Assembly: GCF_002939475.1 (NCBI RefSeq) | Contig: NZ_PKFQ01000001.1 | Location: 1,984,001 to 2,048,000, forward strand | Length of the DNA: 64,000 nt | Source: Streptomyces cinnamoneus | Lineage (GTDB): Bacteria; Actinomycetota; Actinomycetes; Streptomycetales; Streptomycetaceae | Direction: 5' to 3' | Part shown: piece by piece, positions 17,879 through 24,216 of the stretch | How positions within the stretch are numbered: the stretch's first letter is position 1 | How the letters are laid out: the number at the start of each line of letters is the position of its first letter | Position numbers and translations under genes: made by a program | The notes under the pieces: generated by a model | Seen by the model: the letters and a program-made list of their open reading frames with translations, nothing else | Databases searched by the model: none | Told to the model about the DNA's origin: nothing

Positions 17879-18199
17879 TCAGCGCTTGAGGTCGTTGAGC
17901 ATGGAGCGCGCGATCACGGCGACGATGGCCAGCGAGGTGGCGGTGATGGCGATGGCCAGGAACATGCCGACCAGGACCGCACCGACGACGAGCACCGCAA
18001 CGGAGCCCAGGCCGATGGCTGCGACCGTGCCACCCGCCGACAGCTGCACAGCCCGCTGAGCGGGGGCAGCCGGAGGCACGGTGTGTTGGCACACGATCGG
18101 TGTCACTGAGCCCTCGGGGCACCCGTCGCCCTGGATGTCGCGGGCGGGAATGACGACGGGAGTCGGCAGGGGGTTCGTGGGCACTTTTGGATAAAGCAT
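17879..18199 (-). CDS. SpdD-like membrane protein (plasmid spread)
   Basis: 106 residues from ATG 18199 with GGAGGAG upstream. The N-terminal half is hydrophilic and has two cysteines (GCPEGSVTPIVC). The C-terminal half holds one or two transmembrane helices (VAAIGLGSVAVLVVGAVLVG, then AITATSLAIVAVIA). The size and layout match Spd proteins that help spread Streptomyces plasmids between mycelial compartments. Confidence 0.7.
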   Translation of the reverse strand: MLYPKVPTNPLPTPVVIPARDIQGDGCPEGSVTPIVCQHTVPPAAPAQRAVQLSAGGTVAAIGLGSVAVLVVGAVLVGMFLAIAITATSLAIVAVIARSMLNDLKR

Positions 18200-18234
18200 G
18201 GTTGGTCTCCTCCTTGAACGTGTCTGGTAGGCGT

Positions 18235-18426
18235 TTAGGTGGGTTGGCAGCAGTGGGTGCGGGCGGCGAGCTGAGCGGCGGTCTGGCTGGAGTAGTCGGC
18301 CGACCAGCCGCAGTGGTCGTTGGTGCACACGGCGGCGTGTTTGGTACGGCCATGCCGGTCACGGTGCGTACCGATCTGCACGGGGCCGATCCGCATCAGC
18401 GAGTGGAAGCGGTCGTAGGCGGGCAT
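18235..18426 (-). CDS. Mobile element transfer protein
   Basis: 63 residues. It matches the small family annotated as mobile element transfer protein in streptomycete AICEs: RIGPVQIGTHRDRHGRTKH followed by CTNDHCGWSADY and a C-terminal TAAQLAARTH. A Cys/His set suggests a metal site. The biochemical role is unknown; it always lies among spd and tra genes. Confidence 0.8.
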   Translation of the reverse strand: MPAYDRFHSLMRIGPVQIGTHRDRHGRTKHAAVCTNDHCGWSADYSSQTAAQLAARTHCCQPT

Positions 18427-18447
18427 GTGGGTGCTTCTCCGTTCGTG

Positions 18448-19122
18448 TCAGGCGAGCTGGGCTGCGATCGCGTCGGCCATCGAGGCGGGCACTCCCAGGC
18501 GGGCGCGCAGGGTGTCGGTGTCGATCTGCGCGCCGGTGCGGGCGTGGTGGTCGTCAGCGACCCTGCGGGCGTGAGCGACCAGCGCGACCGGGACCACAGG
18601 CAGCGACTCGGGTTCCACGGCAGGAGCTGGACAGGCCGGGGCCTCTTCGACGTCGGCGACTGGTGCGGTCTCTGGCTCCCCAGCGGGTTCCGGTCCCGTC
18701 ACCTCGGGTTCGGGGGCCGGGGCTACTTTTGCCGACGTGATCGGTGCCGGGTCTTCGGCCGGGTCAGGAACGTGAGCGAGAAGGGTTCCGCCGAGGAACG
18801 CGGCGGCGGGCCAACCGGCGACCAGCATGCGCAGCCAGGCCGGAGGATGGGCCAGGTCGAGGAATCCGGCGGTGGCGACGTTAGCGCCGAGGGAAGCTGT
18901 TAGGGCGATGATGAACCAGGCCCAGGCCAGGCGTGCGCGGGTGCCCGAGCGCAGGCGGCGCCATGCGGCGACCAGGAGCAGGTCGACGGAGACGGGGTAG
19001 GCCCAGCCTTTCCAGCCGTCTTGCCCGGCGGCTTGGGCGATGTCGTGAAGGTGAGCGAAGGACAAGGCACCGGCGATCACGGCCTGGACGAGAACGGGGT
19101 CTCGTCGGGGCAGTCGGCTCAT
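18448..19122 (-). CDS. DUF2637/SpdB-like membrane protein
   Basis: 224 residues. Four membrane helices lie in the first 120 residues (VLVQAVIAGALSFAHLHDIA, AYPVSVDLLLVAAW, WAWFIIALTASLGANVATAG, LVAGWPAAAFLGGTLLA), with the family hallmark GQDGWKGWAYPVSVDLLLVA. A Pro/Glu/Ala-rich linker leads to a C-terminal helix-turn-helix-like end. DUF2637 proteins of AICEs are thought to assist intramycelial spread; mechanism unknown. Confidence 0.85.
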   Translation of the reverse strand: MSRLPRRDPVLVQAVIAGALSFAHLHDIAQAAGQDGWKGWAYPVSVDLLLVAAWRRLRSGTRARLAWAWFIIALTASLGANVATAGFLDLAHPPAWLRMLVAGWPAAAFLGGTLLAHVPDPAEDPAPITSAKVAPAPEPEVTGPEPAGEPETAPVADVEEAPACPAPAVEPESLPVVPVALVAHARRVADDHHARTGAQIDTDTLRARLGVPASMADAIAAQLA

Positions 19123-19203
19123 CGCGCGGTCCTCCTTCCAAGCATCAGGGCGGAGGCCCGGGGCCGGGCCGGAAGCCTTGAGCGGCCCGGCTCCGAGCGG
19201 GGT

Positions 19204-19383
19204 TCAGGGCGTTTCGCTGATCTGGCCGCTTCCGAGGCAGGTCAGGCACAGGGCCTCTTGCCGGTCCGGGCTCTCGTGCTTCTTCCGGCCGCCGACCTTG
19301 AACGTCTCGGACGTCTGGCCTGCGGTGCAGTCCGGGCAAGGTTTCGCGGAGGCCTTGCGGCGAGTGGTCTTACGAGCAGCCAC
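19204..19383 (-). CDS. Small zinc-ribbon protein of the AICE
   Basis: 59 residues from GTG 19383 (GTG 19392 is possible but sits too close to GAGAGGAG). A Lys/Arg-rich N-terminus (ARKTTRRKASAKP) precedes CPDC and CLTCLGSG, two cysteine pairs that could bind zinc. It starts a few bases after the upstream YPR-tail gene ends. Function unknown. Confidence 0.6.
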   Translation of the reverse strand: MAARKTTRRKASAKPCPDCTAGQTSETFKVGGRKKHESPDRQEALCLTCLGSGQISETP

Positions 19384-19388
19384 CGTGA

Positions 19389-19607
19389 TCACCGCTCCTC
19401 TCGGGGGTATCCGTGGCCCTCGGGCGGGTAGTCGCCCCATTCCTTGGCTTCGAATTCGGCGATCGTCGCGGAGTAGAGGGCCGCTGCGAACTCGGCGTCA
19501 TGGCGGGGGTGGCACACGTACTCGGCCACGTGGCAGGCGAGGTGGTTCTGGCGTTCGTCGTCCGCCCGCTGCGCGTCGTAGTCGTAGTCGTAGGCCATGA
19601 CCGTCAC
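19389..19607 (-). CDS. Small AICE protein with GDYPPEGHGYPR tail (copy 1)
   Basis: 72 residues from GTG 19607, whose GTGA overlaps the stop of the preceding gene; ATG 19598 is an alternative. A Tyr/Asp-rich start (MAYDYDYDAQRADDERQ) is followed by HLACHVAEYVCHPRHDAEF, with Cys/His spacing that could bind metal. The C-terminal motif GDYPPEGHGYPR is shared with the adjacent upstream protein. I recognise no domain. Confidence 0.6.
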   Translation of the reverse strand: MTVMAYDYDYDAQRADDERQNHLACHVAEYVCHPRHDAEFAAALYSATIAEFEAKEWGDYPPEGHGYPREER

Positions 19608-19807
19608 CGATCCCGGCGGGGGTAGTCGTGACCCTTGGGTGGGTAGTCGCCGCGCTGCGAGGTTCCGCAGCCCCGCATAACGATCGAGGTGAATTCCGGG
19701 TCGGCGTCGTCGCGGTAGCTGTAGGTCTGCGCGTCGTGCAGGAGCTTTCCGGTCAGACGCTGGTCTTCTGCCGCGTCACTGGTGCTGCGGCGGTCTCGGT
19801 AGGACAC
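19604..19807 (-). CDS. Small AICE protein with GDYPPKGHDYPR tail (copy 2)
   Basis: 67 residues from GTG 19807, chosen because AAAGGAG lies 8 nt before it; the longer frame starting at 19840 lacks such a site. The body (SYRDRRSTSDAAEDQRLTGK) differs from its neighbour, but the C-terminal GDYPPKGHDYPR is nearly identical to that of copy 1. Function unknown. It lies directly behind the tra gene. Confidence 0.6.
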   Translation of the reverse strand: MSYRDRRSTSDAAEDQRLTGKLLHDAQTYSYRDDADPEFTSIVMRGCGTSQRGDYPPKGHDYPRRDR

Positions 19808-19896
19808 GGGTATCTCTCCTTTGTGCCCGGTTTCGGGCATGGATGGGGTAGGGACCTGGCGCGAAGGCGGTCGCGCCGACCGTTGGGGCGGGTGGG

Positions 19897-21252
19897 TCAG
19901 ACCGTGGTGGGGGCGGTCTCGACGGCCGGAGCCGGAGCCTTAGCCGAGTGCGGCAGCGCGGGCCGGAAGGGTGCCAGTTCTGGCAGGTCCGGGGTCAGGT
20001 GCGCGTACCGGTTGCAGACGTTCACGACCTGCCGCAGCGAGATGTGCGGAGCGCGGATGCGGGACCATCCGCCGGTGGAGTCACCAGCGATAGCCACGCC
20101 GGGACGGTCGGGGGGAATGTGGATCGCGGCGAGTGCCGCATCGGGGGCGATGTCGCCGAAGGCCATGTTCGCGCTCGACTCGTCGTTGACCCGATGTGCC
20201 GTCCGCCCGGTCAGCTGAGCGCGAAGCATCGTGATGCCCTTGCCCAGTTCGGAGCCGAAGCGCTGGCCGCAAATCTCCAGATAGATACCGGCAGCGCGGC
20301 CGAGCTGAGAGAGGCGGACCAAAGCGGTAACGCACCGGTCCCGGCGCTTCTCCTCATCCTTGCTGGCAACCAAGGCCAGTTCCGCGACTTCATCGACGAC
20401 GACTACAACCGGTGTAGGCCGCAGATCGTCAGGCAGGTCCCAGATGTCGGCGGCGATCTCCGCATCAGGCACGTCAGCCGCAATACGCTGCTCAGCGCGA
20501 ATGAGCTGATAGACGCCTCCCATACGGGACACGAGTGCGTCAAGCAGGTCAGCGGCAGTATCGGAGTTGTCGGCCAGCGCGGAGAACCGACGCGCCAGCG
20601 GGAACAGCTCCACTCCCTGTTTGCAGTCGATACCAGCCAGGGCAACATCCAACTTGGCCAGCTCAGCCACCAGGTTGCGCAGATAGACCGACTTCCCAGA
20701 CTCCGTAGCACCGATAGTCAGAGCATGGGGGACGGCCCGGTAGTCGCGATAGTGCACAGAGCCGTCCTCACGCAGCGCGACCGGGACGCGCATCGATGCA
20801 CGGTCGACCTTGGACGGCATCTGCACCCGCTTGAGCACGTCGTAGCCAGTCATCCGCAGCTCTACGACCCCCGAGCGCACCTCCTGGGACATCACCCGGT
20901 ACATCACGAACGAGTGACGCAACCGGTCGGTAGCCGCAGCGACGTCGAAAGCATCTTGACCGGGGCAGAGCTTGAGCCGTAGGACAAGGCCAGTCCTTGT
21001 CGGCCGCAGGCGCAGCAGGCGCGGAACCCGTGGCTGCGAGATAGGGCGGTTAGCGAACCTGGCGAGAGCCATGCGCCAGCGCGACGGCGGAACCGTCAGC
21101 CTGCACGCATCCATCACCGAGCTGTACCGAACCAGGACCCGCAGCGCGGCGAAGGTCGCCCCGAAGGTCAGCCAGTACCAGGTGGGACGCCACCACCGCA
21201 GGAGACCAGCGACGGCGAAGACCACCAGCAGCGTGACCACTAAGCCGCTCAT
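19897..21252 (-). CDS. FtsK/SpoIIIE-type DNA translocase (TraSA-like)
   Basis: 451 residues. Two N-terminal membrane helices (about 3-40) are followed by a RecA-like motor with Walker A GATESGKS at 181-188 and Walker B VVVVVDE at 282-288, then GRAAGIYLEICGQRFGSEL typical of FtsK-like transfer proteins. In AICEs a single hexameric Tra pumps double-stranded DNA between mycelia without a relaxase. The stop is at 19897 and the start ATG 21252 is 2 bp from the SCO3933-like stop, so they are co-transcribed. The C-terminal tail is Pro/Ala-rich. Confidence 0.93.
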   Translation of the reverse strand: MSGLVVTLLVVFAVAGLLRWWRPTWYWLTFGATFAALRVLVRYSSVMDACRLTVPPSRWRMALARFANRPISQPRVPRLLRLRPTRTGLVLRLKLCPGQDAFDVAAATDRLRHSFVMYRVMSQEVRSGVVELRMTGYDVLKRVQMPSKVDRASMRVPVALREDGSVHYRDYRAVPHALTIGATESGKSVYLRNLVAELAKLDVALAGIDCKQGVELFPLARRFSALADNSDTAADLLDALVSRMGGVYQLIRAEQRIAADVPDAEIAADIWDLPDDLRPTPVVVVVDEVAELALVASKDEEKRRDRCVTALVRLSQLGRAAGIYLEICGQRFGSELGKGITMLRAQLTGRTAHRVNDESSANMAFGDIAPDAALAAIHIPPDRPGVAIAGDSTGGWSRIRAPHISLRQVVNVCNRYAHLTPDLPELAPFRPALPHSAKAPAPAVETAPTTV

Positions 21253-21254
21253 GG

Positions 21255-21611
21255 TCAGGCCGCCTTAGGCTTCGTGGCACCGGCGACAAGCGATGTCACA
21301 GCCACTGCTCGGAAGCTGATCCCATGGCGCTTCTGACCGTTGAACTCGTTCTCCCACGGCCGGGCCACCAGCCCAGTCAGCGCCACCGGGGTGCCCATCA
21401 CCAGCTCACCAGAGACACCTGTCTCCGGAACGGCTACGGACAGGATCTCCACCTCATCGTTCGCCGCGAACATCACGTCCACGACCGACAGCGGTGCACC
21501 GGTCTCAGCGTCCACCGCACGCTCACCAGTACGACGGTCCTTCAACTTGGGCTGCGGAGGCTTAGCCACCATCACAGAGGCGGCGGAAGTGTCGACGGGG
21601 ATCTGACGCAT
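21255..21611 (-). CDS. SCO3933-family regulatory/OB-fold-like protein
   Basis: 118 residues from ATG 21611 with AGGAG upstream. It begins MRQIPVDTSAASVMVAKPP and continues with a beta-rich body (VEILSVAVPETGVSGELVMG, then VALTGLVARPWE). It matches the small SCO3933-like proteins found before tra in pSAM2-type elements, sometimes annotated as regulatory. It is the first gene of the minus-strand operon, directly behind the promoter at 21665-21694. Confidence 0.75.
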   Translation of the reverse strand: MRQIPVDTSAASVMVAKPPQPKLKDRRTGERAVDAETGAPLSVVDVMFAANDEVEILSVAVPETGVSGELVMGTPVALTGLVARPWENEFNGQKRHGISFRAVAVTSLVAGATKPKAA

Positions 21612-21664
21612 AGCGCACTCCTAGGCTCACAGATGGCCAGGTTGGCCAACTTGGCTATGCCAGT

Positions 21665-21694
21665 ACGTTAGACCAGCTTGGCTAGTCAGGTCAA
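21665..21694 (-). promoter_or_regulatory. AICE transfer-operon promoter with operator in the spacer
   Basis: Reading on the minus strand, TTGACC (21694-21689), an 18-bp spacer and TAACGT (21670-21665) form a good promoter 54 bp before the first operon gene. An inverted repeat, GACCAGC-TTG-GCTAGTC (plus-strand 21671-21687, 6 of 7 pairs matching), fills the spacer. Related TTGGCCA/TTGGCTA blocks lie at 21642-21657 and an AGCTG-TGC-CAGCT dyad at 21709-21721. The divergent KorSA-like GntR protein is the likely repressor (inference). Confidence 0.65.
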
Positions 21695-21739
21695 CGGTTG
21701 ATTAGGCAAGCTGTGCCAGCTGTGACACCATGTCCCGGT

Positions 21740-22582
21740 ATGAGCCTCGATCCAGATGACCCGCGACCGCCATACGTGCAGATCACGAACGCGTTGCGCG
21801 CCGCGATCCTCACGAAGACGCTCACGCCTGGCGAGCGGCTTCCCTCTCAGAACGAGCTGACCAAGCGCTACCAGGTCTCGCGCGCCACAGTGCAGCGCGC
21901 CTTGCGCGACCTCCAAGACGAAGGACTCATCGTCGCCCGCCAGGGCAGTGGAGTCTTCGTGCGCAGCAAGACCGAGCGCCCGATGGCGCTTCGTCCGCAC
22001 ATCGAGCAAGCGTTCGCGGCCGACGAGGTGACGATCGACTTCGCTGGGTTTTCGGGTGAAACCCTGTATGGGGCAATCCGGGAGCCGATTGACCGGATCC
22101 GAACCGGACGCCTCCGGCCGCAGAGCATCAATCTGCGCGTTTTGGTTCCGGATACCAGGAAGCCGCAAGCACTTCCGGCATCCCTCGATCCGTCAGTCAC
22201 GGCAGAACAGGTTCGAGAGCGGGCCCACCGCATCATGCTCCGGAGCACTCAGGGGATCGTCGATGCCGTGACCGAACTTGAGATTCTAGGGTTGATCGAG
22301 CAGGCCCGCGTTAGCGTTCGCGTTCACGGCTTCACGCCGTCGTTCAAGCTCTACATCCTCAACCAGCGTGACGTGTTCTTCGGGTTCTACCCCGTAACAC
22401 CTAATACGGTGCCCATCGGCGGAGAGCCAGTAAAAATTCTGGACGTTTTGGGGCTGGACGCCACTCTGTTTCCGTTCTCTCAGGGAGACGACCGCAACGG
22501 CAACGAAACGCAGTGGGTCGAACAGAGTCAGCTGTGGTTCGACAGCGTATGGGACAACCTAGGCGAGGACTTCACACCGTGA
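21740..22582 (+). CDS. GntR-family regulator (KorSA-like)
   Basis: 280 residues from ATG 21740, without an obvious ribosome-binding site, so possibly leaderless. The N-terminal winged helix is clear (PPYVQITNALRAAI, LPSQNELTKRYQVSRATVQ, GLIVARQGSGVFVR). The C-terminal 190 residues are not a plain UTRA domain; FKLYILNQRDVFFGFY hints at a PLD-like inactive fold seen in other streptomycete GntR proteins next to HAD genes. By position it is the KorSA equivalent that represses the divergent transfer operon. The HAD start overlaps its stop (GTGA). Base composition is less GC-rich than host genes nearby. Confidence 0.85.
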   Translation: MSLDPDDPRPPYVQITNALRAAILTKTLTPGERLPSQNELTKRYQVSRATVQRALRDLQDEGLIVARQGSGVFVRSKTERPMALRPHIEQAFAADEVTIDFAGFSGETLYGAIREPIDRIRTGRLRPQSINLRVLVPDTRKPQALPASLDPSVTAEQVRERAHRIMLRSTQGIVDAVTELEILGLIEQARVSVRVHGFTPSFKLYILNQRDVFFGFYPVTPNTVPIGGEPVKILDVLGLDATLFPFSQGDDRNGNETQWVEQSQLWFDSVWDNLGEDFTP

Positions 22583-23262
22583 CTGGAGCGGACGCAGTCA
22601 AAGAAGTGCTTTCCCGGGCGGACTCGGTCCTCCTGGACTTTGATGGCCCGATCTGCCATGTCTTCGCAGGTCTGCCAGCGCCGAGCGTGGCTCAGCGTCT
22701 GCGCGAGAGTTACACAGAGACGCACGGCAAGGCCGCCGCTTCACGCTTGGGGCAGACAGATGACCCCTTGGAGCTGGTGAGACGGGCGGGCACGAAGAAG
22801 TTGCCCGGCGCTCGGAGGCTAGAGGCCATGCTGACCGCCTTGGAGCTGGAGGCCGTCAACGCTGGAGAGCCCACCCCGCATGCCAGGGAGGCCATCCAGG
22901 CGGTTCATGCCAGCTCTCGAAAGCTGGCCGCAGTGAGCAACAACAGCACCGCTGCACTGGTCCAGTACTTCTCGGAACATAGCCTTGATCGGTACGTCTC
23001 TCCGCTGATCGGTCGAGAGCCGGAGCACCTGACGCGAATGAAGCCGGACCCACACATGGTCCTGCTGGCCTTGAAGGCGCACGGGACAGCGCCACACCGC
23101 GCCGTGGTGGTCGGCGACTCTGTGACCGATATTCAGGCCGCCCACGCTGCTGGCGTGCCATGTATCGGGTATGCCAATAAGCCGGGGAAGGCTGAAACCC
23201 TGAAACACGAAGGCGCCACCACGGTTATTCAGGACATGGGCGAACTCACAGAGGCCATCTGA
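22579..23262 (+). CDS. HAD-superfamily phosphatase
   Basis: 227 residues from GTG 22579. HAD motifs: I LLDFDGPIC (nucleophile Asp and acid/base Asp), II AVSNNST, III lysine in RMKPDP, IV VVVGDSVTDIQAA. An alpha-helical cap follows motif I. All catalytic residues are present, so a small-molecule phosphatase is expected; the substrate is unknown. It is translationally coupled to the KorSA-like regulator, where pSAM2 carries the Nudix protein Pif, so an analogous role in element biology is conceivable but unproven. Confidence 0.85.
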   Translation: MTGADAVKEVLSRADSVLLDFDGPICHVFAGLPAPSVAQRLRESYTETHGKAAASRLGQTDDPLELVRRAGTKKLPGARRLEAMLTALELEAVNAGEPTPHAREAIQAVHASSRKLAAVSNNSTAALVQYFSEHSLDRYVSPLIGREPEHLTRMKPDPHMVLLALKAHGTAPHRAVVVGDSVTDIQAAHAAGVPCIGYANKPGKAETLKHEGATTVIQDMGELTEAI

Positions 23263-23601
23263 CCCAACGCACGACAGGCGCCCCGCTCGATCTTCGGCCT
23301 CATCACCGGCAGCGCATGCGGTGCGATAAGAGTTTCTCTACTTCATCAAGCACCCGGCTGCGCTCCGCTCCGCCGGGCGGGCTTCCCGGCTCCGCTCCGC
23401 GCGACGCTCCTGCCTTCGGCCCGCTCCGCGCGGGCTGCGCCGACGCCCGCCCCTACGGCGGGACAGGCCCGAAGGCATGAGCCGAGCCCATACGGGCCGC
23501 TGGATCCGTCTCTCACCGAAAATGCCTCCGGCGGGGGCGCTCAGGCTCCGGGATGGCGGGGGCTCCGCGTGCGGCTGCGGGCCCGTCGTGGCGTGCGTGG
23601 G

Positions 23602-23754
23602 GGCTCCCATCCCGCCTGCCATCAACCCAGGCGAAGCCGAGCAGACGCGGCCCCTGGCGTCCAGGTCGTTCGTACAGTGGCGCGCTCCACCTGGACGCCA
23701 GGGACCACGCCCGCTCCACATGCGTGTGGGTCGACGGCAGACGGGATGGGAGCC
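23602..23754. repeat. Nested long inverted repeats, candidate origin or transfer locus
   Basis: The outer arms 23602-23620 and 23736-23754 match at 18 of 19 positions (GGCTCCCATCCCG core). The inner arms 23652-23666 and 23689-23703 are a perfect 15-bp pair (CCCTGGCGTCCAGGT) around a 22-nt loop. A third small stem (CCACA/TGTGG, 23716-23729) lies between them. The combined shape recalls single-strand or double-strand origins of rolling-circle plasmids. Confidence 0.55.
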
Positions 23755-23861
23755 GGGGACCGCTGTGGTTCCTGCTAGGACCCAAAAGCGCTCCTGGGCC
23801 GTGGTGGGGCCGTGAAAGGGCGCTCAAGGGTGACCGACAACGGCAACGGATGACGGCTCAG

Positions 23862-23903
23862 CCGCAGGTCAGCAGGTTGATCCACTAGACGACCGCAGGT
23901 CAG
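23862..23903 (+). repeat. Two candidate integrase arm sites (left arm of attP)
   Basis: CCGCAGGTCAG occurs at 23862-23872 and 23893-23903 (start-to-start 31 bp, about three helical turns), 49 and 18 bp before the attR core. The third copy is at 14135-14145. Confidence 0.5.
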
Positions 23904-23921
23904 AAAGCCGCCTCATCACTT

Positions 23922-23934
23922 CTTCGACATCTAG
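23922..23934 (+). repeat. attR core
   Basis: CTTCGACATCTAG, the second copy of the 13-bp core. It carries the glnA terminal codons again but out of any gene context. Host sequence resumes immediately after. Confidence 0.85.
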
Positions 23935-23960
23935 ACCGCGTCCGCCGCTCGCCGGCGGCA

Positions 23961-24006
23961 ACACCGAGCCCCGTCACCGCCCCCGGCGGCGGCGGGGCTC
24001 CGGTGT
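23961..24006 (+). terminator. Probable original glnA terminator, displaced by the AICE
   Basis: ACACCGAGCCCC (23961-23972) pairs with GGGGCTCCGGTGT (23994-24006) with one bulge. It lies 27 bp after the attR core, the spacing expected behind the glnA stop before insertion. No other gene ends here on the plus strand. Confidence 0.65.
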
Positions 24007-24216
24007 GTCCGCGCGACCTCGCACCACGGGCGGGCGGAAGGAAGCTGAATGGTAGATTCCAGCACCCAGCCGCGGGCCTGTCCGTCCCGCCCGGCCCGTC
24101 GCCGGGTGCGCGACGGGGCGCGGGGGCGCCGGGTGGTGGCCGCGTCGGGGGGGTAGGGCTTCGGCGCAGCGGCTGACGCAGCACCCCTCTGCCAGCTCGT
24201 CGACGGATGCCAGCCT

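Larger units (their letters stand above)
23263..23921. other. Structured non-coding right end of the AICE
   Basis: No convincing gene: the open frames here lack ribosome-binding sites and sensible proteins. The stretch 23350-23480 repeats GCTCCGCTCC-like blocks, with CCCGGC boxes and hairpins such as CCCGCC/GGCGGG and TGCCTTCGG/CCGAAGGCA. Farther right come the nested inverted repeats at 23602-23754 and two CCGCAGGTCAG arm sites. It is the expected place for origin, transfer locus and attP sequences. Confidence 0.6.
14130..23934. mobile_element. AICE (pSAM2-type integrative conjugative element) integrated in glnA
   Basis: An element of about 9.8 kb bounded by the 13-bp direct repeats at 14117-14129 and 23922-23934. 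The minus-strand genes from 21611 to 14251 lie mostly in overlapping or tightly spaced order: SCO3933-like protein, FtsK-type translocase, two YPR-tail proteins, a zinc-ribbon protein, DUF2637/SpdB-like, transfer protein, SpdD-like, zinc protein, MazG-like, zinc protein, RepSA-like initiator, Xis, Int. The plus-strand KorSA-like regulator and HAD phosphatase lie at the other end, followed by 660 bp of structured non-coding DNA. All functions known for an autonomous AICE (integration, excision, replication, double-strand DNA transfer, control) are present and apparently intact. Gene content and layout are those of pSAM2 relatives; the site in a protein gene is unusual. Confidence 0.92.

Noticed and set aside
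23466-23888. Several open frames in the AICE right end on both strands
   Set aside because: No ribosome-binding sites, composition dominated by the repeats, and mutually overlapping frames; best read as non-coding.
14130-23934. CRISPR array or restriction-modification/toxin genes as AICE cargo
   Set aside because: No regularly spaced repeats, methylase, nuclease or toxin motifs were found; the only non-core enzymes are the MazG-like and HAD proteins.
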